This document shows, piece after piece, positions 6,870 to 12,759 of a stretch of DNA of 12,759 nucleotides. The first letter of the stretch is position 1, and each line of letters opens with the position of its first letter. The stretch is taken from contig JAAZUZ010000035.1 of assembly GCA_018623875.1 (NCBI GenBank), positions 1 to 12,759 on the forward strand, in the 5' to 3' direction. The notes under the pieces were generated by a model. That model worked only from the letters and a program-made list of their open reading frames with translations. It was not told the origin of the DNA and did no database searches. A program made the translations under genes and the position numbers. Origin of the DNA: Synechococcus sp. HW_metabat.21 (GTDB lineage: Bacteria > Cyanobacteriota > Cyanobacteriia > PCC-6307 > Cyanobiaceae).

Positions 6870-6998
6870 GGGTCTGCAGGCGCAACGTCGTTTCGACTGT
6901 ATGGAGATCGAGCCGCAGAAATCGCGCTAGACAGATCTGGTCACACCTTGCAGGTCGTCCAGGCCGATCGCCGGAGGGGGACTCCATAGCCTGATGCC
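6870..6998. promoter_or_regulatory. Divergent promoter region between the response regulator and the EF-hand gene
   Basis: This 129-bp spacer must drive both units. It holds TGTGACCA on the minus strand at 6938-6945, matching the core of the 4858/4880 repeats. Next to it is the second copy of TCTGTCTAGCGC (minus strand, 6924-6935). A GGAGGGGG run at 6973-6980 is a Shine-Dalgarno-like element but lies 18 nt before the EF-hand ATG, which is far. No -35/-10 pair stands out on either strand. Confidence 0.5.
6924..6935 (-). repeat. 12-bp word TCTGTCTAGCGC, copy 2 (intergenic)
   Basis: This copy exactly matches 3017-3028, on the opposite strand of the window. It lies 55-66 nt upstream of the response regulator start and two bases from the TGTGACCA octamer. 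It may be a shared promoter or operator element. Confidence 0.4.
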
Positions 6999-7457
6999 AT
7001 GAGGCGCCACCGCTCCCGTTTCCTGCTTGCCGCTGGCGCCGGCCTGCTGATGGCCTCCCCCCTGGCCATGCAGGCCCAGACGCCGGAGGAAATCAAGGCC
7101 TACGAACGGCGCCTGCAGCAGCTCTTCGAGCAACTGGACCGGGACGGCAACCGACAGCTCGATCGCCAAGAGGTCCAAGGGCAGACCTACCTCGAGCGCC
7201 ATTTCGAGCGCCTCGACCAACAGCGGCGGGGGTACCTGGCCCCCGCCGATCTCAAACCCAGCCGCCAGCAACCGCCGCCGCGCGCCGAACGGGTCCTGCG
7301 CAAAGCCGATCAAAACGGCGATGGGCGGATCGATCGGCAGGAAGCCCAGGGCTACCCCTGGCTGCGCAAACACTTCGACGTCATCGACCGCAATGGCGAT
7401 GGCAGCCTGGATCGCCAAGAACTCAACACCCTCTCGAAACCCGCCCATGGCCAGTGA
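6999..7457 (+). CDS. Exported EF-hand calcium-binding protein
   Basis: The protein has 152 residues with a signal peptide (RRHRSR, then a hydrophobic LLAAGAGLLMAS core; cleavage near MQA-QT, residues 24-28). Four 12-residue EF loops follow. Loop 1 (47-58), loop 3 (104-115, DQNGDGRIDRQE) and loop 4 (130-141, DRNGDGSLDRQE) have the full Asp/Asn/Glu ligand set. Loop 2 (73-84, DQQRRGYLAPAD) is degenerate and ends in Asp, not Glu. The halves are an internal duplication: each reads DRQExQG...L..HF...D with the same 26-residue loop spacing. Calcium binding outside the cytoplasm is well supported; the role (sensor, buffer or envelope partner) is not. It is divergent from the two-component system, and its last 11 bp overlap the next gene, implying co-translation. 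Confidence 0.9.
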   Translation: MRRHRSRFLLAAGAGLLMASPLAMQAQTPEEIKAYERRLQQLFEQLDRDGNRQLDRQEVQGQTYLERHFERLDQQRRGYLAPADLKPSRQQPPPRAERVLRKADQNGDGRIDRQEAQGYPWLRKHFDVIDRNGDGSLDRQELNTLSKPAHGQ

Positions 7458-8316
7458 TCAGGCAGGCGCCGTGAGCTGCATTGGCCTGGGGGCACTCGGG
7501 GCCCCCATGGCCCGCAACCTGCTCCAGGCCGGCTGGCGAGTCACCGTCTTCAACCGCAGTCCCGAACCCATGGCAGCCCTGGCCGAAGCGGGGGCCCATC
7601 GCGCAGCGACCGTGGCTGAGGCGGCCGCAGCCTCACCGCTGCTGCTGCTCTGCCTGAGTGATGACCAAGCCGTCGACGAGGTGTTGACGCTCGCCCGAAC
7701 CGGCCTGCGGCCTGGGGCATTGGTAATCGACTGCTCCACCATCAGCCCAAGCACCAGCCAACGGCTGGCCCAGGAGCTGGCGAGCCAAGGGGTGAGCTAC
7801 GTCGATGCCCCCGTCACCGGTGGGACCGAAGGGGCCAAGGCGGGAACCCTGCGGGTCTTGATCGGGGCTGACGCGGCGTCCCTCGCACGGGCCCGGCCCG
7901 TCCTGGAGGTGATCGGCGGGAGCCTGCACCACTTCGGCCCCGTTGGCGCGGGGCAACAGGCCAAAGCCGTTAATCAGGTGCTGGTGGCCGGGAGCTACGC
8001 CGCCGTCGCTGAAGCCTTGGCCCTCGCCGATCGCCTGGGTCTGCCCCCTGAACCCCTGGTGGAAGCCCTAAAGGGTGGTGCCGCTGGCTCCTGGGCCCTG
8101 GAGAACAGGAGCCAACAGATGATCAACGACTCCTATCCGTTGGGGTTCAAGTTGGCGTTGCACCGCAAGGACCTCGGTATCGCCCTCAACGCCGCGGCCG
8201 AGGCCCAGTTAGCGCTGCCGGTCTGCGAACAGGTGGCCGCCATCGAGGACGACCTGATCGATCAAGGCTGCGGCGAACTGGATGTCTCGGCGCTGGCCCG
8301 CTGGTTCAAAGGGTGA
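7447..8316 (+). CDS. NAD(P)-dependent beta-hydroxyacid dehydrogenase (3-hydroxyisobutyrate dehydrogenase / glyoxylate reductase family)
   Basis: The protein has 289 residues, standard for the family. It has an N-terminal Rossmann motif (GLGALGAPMARNL, 13-25), the substrate motif DAPVTGGTEGAKAGTL (120-135), the catalytic lysine K173 and N176 in GAGQQAKAVNQ, and KDLGIAL (241-247). After the second strand comes N36-R37-S38, where an Arg fits NADPH better than NAD and recalls the glyoxylate/succinic semialdehyde reductase (GLYR) subgroup. In a photoautotroph a glyoxylate or tartronate semialdehyde reductase would fit photorespiratory metabolism; this is inference, and 3-hydroxyisobutyrate cannot be excluded. 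The ATG at 7447 is chosen because the Rossmann fold starts about ten residues later; it overlaps the EF-hand gene by 11 bp. The 3' end overlaps the opposing gene by 11 bp. Confidence 0.93.
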   Translation: MASDQAGAVSCIGLGALGAPMARNLLQAGWRVTVFNRSPEPMAALAEAGAHRAATVAEAAAASPLLLLCLSDDQAVDEVLTLARTGLRPGALVIDCSTISPSTSQRLAQELASQGVSYVDAPVTGGTEGAKAGTLRVLIGADAASLARARPVLEVIGGSLHHFGPVGAGQQAKAVNQVLVAGSYAAVAEALALADRLGLPPEPLVEALKGGAAGSWALENRSQQMINDSYPLGFKLALHRKDLGIALNAAAEAQLALPVCEQVAAIEDDLIDQGCGELDVSALARWFKG

Positions 8317-9082
8317 GGTCGGAGCGCTTCGTCACCACCCGCACCTGCTTGGAGGCCGCGACGATCCCCTTGGGGTGCACCAAGAGCACCGCCCAGGTCT
8401 GACTGCCGGGCTGGAAGGGCGCCTGCACGGTCTTGAACAGACCACCGCCGCCGAGGGCCTCAAGCTGGAGGTCGGGGGCCTGCAGGCTCAACAACTCACT
8501 GACGGTGACGGGCTTGATCGCACCGGCCACCACAGCACCGTTGAGCGGGTCGTCAAAGATCACGTCGAGGTCGTAGCGCTGCCCGGTCAACACGGCATCA
8601 GGGATCAGCAGGCTGACCTTCAAGTTGGGATCACCGCTGCGCAGAATCGAATTGGATTCGATCACGTCCTGGCTGTTGAAGCGCTTACCGCTGCTGCCGA
8701 GCACCAGTTTCTGGGTCGCTTCAAAGCGGAATTTGTAGGGACCCTGGTGACGGCTACCCGCGACGGTGACCAGGGTGGTGGCGCGTCCGTCCTTGAGGGA
8801 GATCCCGGGGCTGACCTGCCAACTGGCATCGGGGAACTGGGCCCGCAAAAAATTGCGGCGCTGCAAGACCAGCTCGGGATCAAGACCATTACCGGCCTCC
8901 ATCAAGGCGGTGATCTCCGAGGAGGAGCCGTTGTTGAGGGCGTCCTGCAACGCCTGAAGACTCGGAGCTGCCCGCAGGGGCGAACCCAGGGCCAACCCGG
9001 TCAGAGCAATGGCGGCAGTCAGAAGGGAGCGCAACTGCACGGAAGCTGACCGGGGAGGTGCCCTTAAGTTAGGCGCGCTCAT
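8306..9082 (-). CDS. Exported conserved-looking hypothetical protein
   Basis: The protein has 258 residues from the ATG at 9082. A signal peptide is evident (LRSLLTAAIALTGLALG, then LRA-AP), with cleavage about residue 38-40. The mature part begins with a short helical region (ALQDALNNGSSSEITALMEAG) and continues as a beta-rich domain with alternating hydrophobic strands, including LLIPDAVLTGQRYDLDVIFDDPLNGAVVAGAI. I associate that style with a cyanobacterial conserved hypothetical family, but I do not recognise a function. The mature part has no cysteine and no membrane segment. A GTG at 9040 (VQLRSLL) is an alternative start that would free 42 bp of promoter space toward murG. The frame stays open to 9232, but that would run deep into murG and is rejected. 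It converges on the dehydrogenase with an 11-bp overlap. Confidence 0.75.
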   Translation of the reverse strand: MSAPNLRAPPRSASVQLRSLLTAAIALTGLALGSPLRAAPSLQALQDALNNGSSSEITALMEAGNGLDPELVLQRRNFLRAQFPDASWQVSPGISLKDGRATTLVTVAGSRHQGPYKFRFEATQKLVLGSSGKRFNSQDVIESNSILRSGDPNLKVSLLIPDAVLTGQRYDLDVIFDDPLNGAVVAGAIKPVTVSELLSLQAPDLQLEALGGGGLFKTVQAPFQPGSQTWAVLLVHPKGIVAASKQVRVVTKRSDLTL

Positions 9083-9093
9083 CAGTGATGCCC

Positions 9094-10170
9094 ATGTCAC
9101 GCCTGTTGATCGCTGCCAGCGGCACCGGCGGGCATCTCTTCCCAGCCCTCGCCGTCGCCCAAGCGCTGCCCTCCGATTGGGAGGTCCAGTGGTTGGGGGT
9201 TCCCGATCGGCTGGAGACCGAACTGGTGCCAAGCAGCATCCGCCTGCACACCGTCGAAGCCGGTGGCCTCCAGGGACGGGGTCTACGCAAGCTCTACAAC
9301 CTGTTGCGGCTGCTGGGGGCCACCGTTGCGGTCCGTCGTCTACTGCGCCGAGAGCGAATCCGCCTGGTCTTCAGCACCGGCGGCTACATCGCGGCACCAG
9401 CAATCCTCGCGGCCCGTTGGTGTGGGGTGCCGGTGGTGCTGCATGAATCCAATGGCGTCCCAGGAAAAGTGACGCGGCTGTTTGGACGGCTCTGCAACCA
9501 AGTCGCCGTCGGACTGCCGCAAGCGGCGGAGCGCCTGCAGGGGTGCCACCCGCGGGTCACGGGCACCCCGGTGCGGCGCGCGTTTCTGCAAGCCGCAGCC
9601 CTCCCCGGTTGGGTGCCCCAGGGATCCGGCCCGCTGCTGCTGGTGATGGGCGGCAGCCAAGGGGCGGTGGGGCTCAACCGGATGGTGCGGCCGCTGCTGC
9701 CCCGGTTGCTGGAGTTGGGCTGCCGGGTGGTGCACCTCAGCGGCAGCAACGACCCCGACAGCGGGACGCTCCAGCATCCCCTCTACGCCGAGCGCCCCTT
9801 CAGCGATGAGGTCGCCGGGTTGCTGCAACACGCCGATCTGGTGATCAGCCGGGCCGGTGCCGGCAGCTTGAGCGAATTGGCGGTCTGCGGGAGCCCAACG
9901 ATCCTGGTCCCCTACCCCCAGGCAGCGGACAAACACCAAGACGCCAACGCCGGTGCCGCCGCGGCCGTCGGTGCGGCGGTGATCGTCTGGCAGCACCCCC
10001 CCGAACACCCTGCCCTGGCGCAAACGATCTGGCGCCTGCTCGGTCCGCGGCTGCGGGGGTGTGACCCGGCGATTGATCCGCTGCTGCAGCTGCGGCGCGG
10101 GATGGAGCGCCTGGCGGTCCGCGATGCGGAAGGGCTGATCGCGGAACTCCTACAGGAGCTCCGTGCCTAG
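9094..10170 (+). CDS. murG: UDP-N-acetylglucosamine--MurNAc-(pentapeptide) pyrophosphoryl-undecaprenol transferase (MurG)
   Basis: The protein has 358 residues; E. coli MurG has 355. MurG adds GlcNAc to lipid I to make lipid II on the cytoplasmic face of the inner membrane. Family landmarks are the N-terminal glycine loop GTGGHLFPALA (10-20), STGGY (94-98), LHESNGVPGKVTR (117-128), VMGGSQGAVGLN (184-195), the donor-binding SRAGAGSLSEL (252-262, E261) and PYPQAADKHQDANA (273-286). Start choice is ambiguous by two codons each way (GTG 9085, ATG 9088, ATG 9094); 9094 places MSRLLIAASG as in the family. A GGGGAGGTG run at 9052-9060 is too far upstream to be its ribosome site. It is divergent from the exported hypothetical gene with almost no spacer, and its last 21 bp overlap the opposing aminotransferase gene. 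Confidence 0.97.
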   Translation: MSRLLIAASGTGGHLFPALAVAQALPSDWEVQWLGVPDRLETELVPSSIRLHTVEAGGLQGRGLRKLYNLLRLLGATVAVRRLLRRERIRLVFSTGGYIAAPAILAARWCGVPVVLHESNGVPGKVTRLFGRLCNQVAVGLPQAAERLQGCHPRVTGTPVRRAFLQAAALPGWVPQGSGPLLLVMGGSQGAVGLNRMVRPLLPRLLELGCRVVHLSGSNDPDSGTLQHPLYAERPFSDEVAGLLQHADLVISRAGAGSLSELAVCGSPTILVPYPQAADKHQDANAGAAAAVGAAVIVWQHPPEHPALAQTIWRLLGPRLRGCDPAIDPLLQLRRGMERLAVRDAEGLIAELLQELRA

Positions 10171-11214
10171 GGCCCGCAGCAACCGCCGATTGCCGGCACG
10201 GTCCTGAAGGCCGATCCGCAACCAGGACTCCCCAAGCCCCGCAAAGGAACGGCAATCACGCACCAGGATGCGATGACGTTGCTCCAACGCCTCCCGCAGC
10301 GGTTGCAACGAGCCCTGCTCGGCGCGGAGCAGGAGGTAATTCACCGCTGAGGGGTAGGGGTGAATGCCCGGCAAAGCCCGCAGGCGCTGCTGCAACCATC
10401 CACCCTCCTCAGCGACCCAGCGCTGCACGCGGGCGCACCAGCGCTCGTAATCGCACGGATCCCGAAGCAAGGCATCGGCCAGAGCCCCAGCCCAGGCATT
10501 GATCGGCCAAGGATCTCGCCACTGGGCCCAGCGTTGCAGCCGCTCCGGCTGGGCGACGGCATAGCCCAACCGGACTCCAGCAATTCCGTACAGCTTGGTC
10601 AGGCTGCGGATCACCACCAGGTTCGGGTGCTCAGCCACCAGGGGAATCAGGGACTGCCGCTCACCGCTCGGCACCAACGGCAAGAAGGCCTCGTCGCAGA
10701 TGACCAGGCGATGGCGCGCCAAGAGCGGCTCGAGGGACTCCCGACTCCAGAGCTGCCCGGTGGGGTTGTGGGGATTGGTGATCCAGAGCACCTCAGCCGC
10801 AGAGGCTGCGGGAAACGGCTGCGGGAAGGCGCCGGCCCACTCCAGAGGAAGCGGCCAAGAACGCTGCTGTCCCCTCCAACACTGAAGACTGCGCCCGTAG
10901 TCAGCGAAGCCGGGCTGGGGCAGAAGGGAGACGCCGCTGCTCGCCGCATCACGGGCCGCCCAAGTGAAGAGTTCAGCCGCGCCATTGCCAGGCAGCACAG
11001 CCTCAGGAACGAGCTGATGAAGCTGGGCGATCTGCTGGCGCAGGCGCCAATGGCTGCGGTCGGGGTAGGCCCGCAGGTCCACCTGACGCAGGGCACGGCG
11101 GGCCGCTCGCGGCAGGGCAAAGGGGGCCAGGGAGGCACTGGCATCGAGGATCTGATCGGGCCGGCACCCCAAGCGCCGAGCCGTGGCCTCCAAGTTGCCG
11201 CCGTGGGCTTCCAT
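10150..11214 (-). CDS. PLP-dependent class I/II aminotransferase, CobD (threonine-phosphate decarboxylase)/HisC-like
   Basis: This PLP fold-type I protein has 354 residues. It opens with EAHGGNLEATARRLG, as in CobD/CobC L-threonine-O-3-phosphate decarboxylases. NPHNPTG (147-153), ICDEAF (172-177) and the PLP lysine K207 in SLTKLYGIAGVRLGY follow, then a C-terminal WLRIGL segment. CobD makes aminopropanol phosphate for the cobalamin nucleotide loop, which picocyanobacterial pseudocobalamin would also need. The usual DFSxNxNP motif is DASASLAP here, so the expected asparagine is missing and a different substrate is possible; HisC-type activity is the main alternative. No other cob gene is in the window. 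The start at 11214 is preferred to the in-frame ATG at 11283, which would add a 23-residue tail not seen in the family and abut the divergent gene. The 3' end overlaps murG. Confidence 0.85.
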   Translation of the reverse strand: MEAHGGNLEATARRLGCRPDQILDASASLAPFALPRAARRALRQVDLRAYPDRSHWRLRQQIAQLHQLVPEAVLPGNGAAELFTWAARDAASSGVSLLPQPGFADYGRSLQCWRGQQRSWPLPLEWAGAFPQPFPAASAAEVLWITNPHNPTGQLWSRESLEPLLARHRLVICDEAFLPLVPSGERQSLIPLVAEHPNLVVIRSLTKLYGIAGVRLGYAVAQPERLQRWAQWRDPWPINAWAGALADALLRDPCDYERWCARVQRWVAEEGGWLQQRLRALPGIHPYPSAVNYLLLRAEQGSLQPLREALEQRHRILVRDCRSFAGLGESWLRIGLQDRAGNRRLLRALGTELL

Positions 11215-11246
11215 CCCACCAGCCTGATCGACGGGGGGAGCGAAGA

Positions 11247-11258
11247 CCGTTAGAACGG
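11247..11258. promoter_or_regulatory. Short inverted repeat in a 67-bp divergent spacer
   Basis: CCGTT-AG-AACGG is a perfect 5-bp inverted repeat 23 nt before the pentapeptide-protein ATG and about 35 nt before the aminotransferase start. It could be a small operator shared by both promoters, but five-base arms are easily due to chance. Confidence 0.2.
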
Positions 11259-11281
11259 CGCCAGTTCGGCCGCACCAGCCC

Positions 11282-12076
11282 ATGGCTCGCCTGCGCCCCT
11301 CACTCGCGAGCTTGGTTCTCCTGTTGGGGACTGGTGCCGCCTGGGCCGCCGACGATCAGGCTGTGATGCGCACCCTGGATCAGCGGGCCTGTGAGCGCTG
11401 CATGCTGCAGGACGCCGATCTGGTCCATGCCGATCTGCGCGATGCCCGCCTGAAGGGAGCCCAACTGGAGCGGGCCAACCTGAGCGGCGCGAGGCTCGAT
11501 GGGGCTGACCTGAGCGAGAGCAACCTGCGCTTCACCAGCCTGGCGGGCGCCTCCCTGCGGGGCGCCGATCTGCGGGGATCGCAATTGGAGGGCACCGATC
11601 TGCGCAACAGCGATCTCTCCGGTGCACAACTCGATCCCGGCGCCCTCGAGGGCAGCCATTGGCAAGGCGCCCGCGGCGTCAATGCCTCCGTCCACAGCTA
11701 CGCCGCGCTCCATAACGCCGGCGTGCAGGCCGCGGAAGCCGGACGCTTTTCGGAGGCCGAGCAGTTCTTCAGCCGCGCGATTGAACGACTCCCCAACGCC
11801 GCCGTCAGCTGGATGGCCCGAGGAGTCAGCCGCGCCGAGCAGGGACAGTTCAGCCTGGCGGCGCAAGACCTGCGCTACGCCGGCCGGCTCTACAGCGAGC
11901 TTGGGGCACTACAGCAGGCCCAAGCCCTGGAGAAGGCCGCCGTCACCCTGCTGAAACCCAGCAAGAAAGCCAAGTCCGGCAACGGCATGGGCAGCGCCCT
12001 ACTGGGGGGGCTGATGGCCGCTTTCAAGATGGTGGCGCCGATCGCCGCCAAAGCTGCTCTGCCGGGCTCGATCTAA
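11282..12076 (+). CDS. Exported pentapeptide-repeat protein with C-terminal TPR-like domain
   Basis: The protein has 264 residues. A signal peptide (LASLVLLLGTGAAWA, cleavage near residue 22) sends it to the periplasm or thylakoid lumen. The segment 45-129 holds about 17 tandem A(D/N)LxG-type pentapeptides (ADLVH, ADLRD, ARLKG, AQLER, ANLSG...), which predicts a right-handed beta-helix of about four turns. A CERC motif (C37, C40) caps the start of the helix. From about 138 two TPR-like helical hairpins follow (ALHNAGVQAAEAGRFSEAEQFFSRAIERLP; then AVSWMARGVSRAEQGQFSLAAQDLRYA). The C-terminus is lysine-rich, then glycine/alanine-rich and hydrophobic (about 235-260). Both modules normally mediate protein-protein contacts, so a scaffold is likely but its partners are unknown. 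It shares 4 bp with the converging secretin gene. Confidence 0.9.
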   Translation: MARLRPSLASLVLLLGTGAAWAADDQAVMRTLDQRACERCMLQDADLVHADLRDARLKGAQLERANLSGARLDGADLSESNLRFTSLAGASLRGADLRGSQLEGTDLRNSDLSGAQLDPGALEGSHWQGARGVNASVHSYAALHNAGVQAAEAGRFSEAEQFFSRAIERLPNAAVSWMARGVSRAEQGQFSLAAQDLRYAGRLYSELGALQQAQALEKAAVTLLKPSKKAKSGNGMGSALLGGLMAAFKMVAPIAAKAALPGSI

Positions 12077-12759
12077 TCAGGCGAGACCAACTGACGGGCT
12101 TCCGGCGTCGCGGCTTGGTAGCCATAGCCGAAGTTGCCGCCGTTGTCGTCACGAATGATGCGCGGCGAAACCAGGATCACCAGCTCACGTTTCTCCCGTT
12201 GGTTGATGGAATTCCGGAAGAACTGACCCACGAACGGGATGTCGCCAAGAACAGGCCACTTCCGCACCACCGCTTGGTCGGAATCGGAAATCACGCCCGT
12301 CAGGATCAAAGTCTGACCATCGCGCACCCGCACCTCACCGGTATCAAGGCGACGGGTCGTCAGGGTGTTCACCGTGCCACAGCCTGCAATGAGCTGGTCC
12401 GTTGCGATCACCGCTGAGATCTCCGGTGACATCGAGAAGGTGACGAAACCGTTGTCGTCGATGCGGGACACGCGCGCACCGAAGGTCAGGCCTGCGGTTC
12501 CAAATTCGGGCTGACAGCTGTTTGGCGCTCCGTTCTGTCCGGCCTGGACGGTGTAACTGACGATCTCCTGGGCCCCAACGGTCACAAAGGATTCGTTGGC
12601 GTAGGGGCGACCGATCGACGCGGTATTGAGCGCAGCAGTCCCCGAGCCGCCGACCGAAACCGCCGCACCGGAGGCGATCGGCTCGGAATTCTCGTTAATG
12701 ATCAGCGTCGGCGACGCCAACACCTTGGTCGTGTTCGACTCAATCAGGCCCCGAACAAA
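12073..12759 (-). CDS. Secretin, PilQ/GspD family (type IV pilus or type II secretion; N-terminal part beyond window)
   Basis: The frame is open to the right edge, so only the C-terminal 228 residues are visible. They cover the secretin core: GLIESNTTKVLASPTLIINENSEP at the start, VRDGQTLILTGVI, then WPVLGDIPFVGQFFRN and the terminal ELVILVSPRII. Secretins form the large outer-membrane ring used by type IV pili and type II secretion. In cyanobacteria the single secretin is normally PilQ, needed for pili, twitching and DNA uptake, so PilQ is the likely identity. A glycine/serine/alanine-rich stretch (ASGAAVSVGGSGTAAL) and two cysteines (in NSCQPE and IAGCGTV) lie in the barrel region. The stop TAG overlaps the TAA of the converging pentapeptide gene. 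Confidence 0.93.
   Translation of the reverse strand, partial: FVRGLIESNTTKVLASPTLIINENSEPIASGAAVSVGGSGTAALNTASIGRPYANESFVTVGAQEIVSYTVQAGQNGAPNSCQPEFGTAGLTFGARVSRIDDNGFVTFSMSPEISAVIATDQLIAGCGTVNTLTTRRLDTGEVRVRDGQTLILTGVISDSDQAVVRKWPVLGDIPFVGQFFRNSINQREKRELVILVSPRIIRDDNGGNFGYGYQAATPEARQLVSPD

Noticed and set aside
9083..9232. 50-codon N-terminal extension of the exported hypothetical protein
   Set aside because: It lies entirely opposite the murG N-terminus and is Arg/Pro-rich, while a good signal peptide starts shortly after 9082.
10360..11253. 297-codon plus-strand open frame opposite the CobD-like gene
   Set aside because: The minus-strand frame has clear PLP-enzyme motifs; this one has none.
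11215..11283. Longer start for the CobD-like protein at 11283, sharing a CATG with the pentapeptide gene's ATG
   Set aside because: The extra 23 residues have no family counterpart, and the conserved EAHGGNL begins at the later ATG.
1..12759. tRNA, rRNA, CRISPR array, insertion sequence or prophage
   Set aside because: There are no T-loop-like GTTCGAATC words, no regularly spaced repeats, no transposase or integrase motifs and no terminal inverted repeats. The genes read as ordinary chromosomal core and envelope functions.

Overview
The window is GC-rich, very tightly packed bacterial DNA. The gene content and protein style point to a picocyanobacterium of the Synechococcus/Cyanobium type: a cyanobacterial-type phosphoglycerate kinase, an exported pentapeptide-repeat protein with a CxxC start, a PilQ/GspD-type secretin, MurG and a CobD-like enzyme. 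This assignment is an inference from protein character, not from a marker gene. There are no rRNA, tRNA, CRISPR or insertion sequences. No gene-free stretch exceeds about 135 bases.

Left part (1-4385): the C-terminal ABC domain of a peptide/nickel-type transporter enters from the left edge (+). It meets, tail to tail, a minus-strand cluster of a universal stress protein, the ribosome-assembly GTPase YlqF/RbgA and an RluA/RluD-family pseudouridine synthase. The three are joined by two identical GTGA stop/start overlaps. A 134-bp divergent spacer separates this cluster from pgk (+), a codon-optimised central-metabolism gene that ends in a textbook intrinsic terminator.

Middle part (4386-8316): a minus-strand two-component system has an OmpR-like regulator whose 3' end overlaps the start of an EnvZ-like sensor kinase. 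It is followed by a small, basic, helical, exported protein with two cysteines. Just upstream of that small gene lie two exact 13-bp direct repeats 22 bp apart, and their core octamer TGTGACCA recurs upstream of the regulator. Divergently transcribed from the regulator are an exported four-EF-hand protein and, overlapping it by 11 bp, a beta-hydroxyacid dehydrogenase with NADPH-type features. The layout resembles an envelope-sensing locus: sensor, regulator and two secreted accessory proteins, one of them with LTxxQ-like features. It is the best candidate for an undescribed system here.

Right part (8306-12759): an exported conserved hypothetical protein (-) is nearly back to back with murG (+). 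murG converges on a CobD/HisC-type aminotransferase-fold enzyme (-). A secreted pentapeptide-repeat plus TPR protein (+) then converges on the C-terminal part of a secretin (-) that runs off the right edge.

Four of the five convergent gene pairs overlap at their 3' ends (56, 11, 21 and 4 bp). Only pgk has a recognisable terminator.
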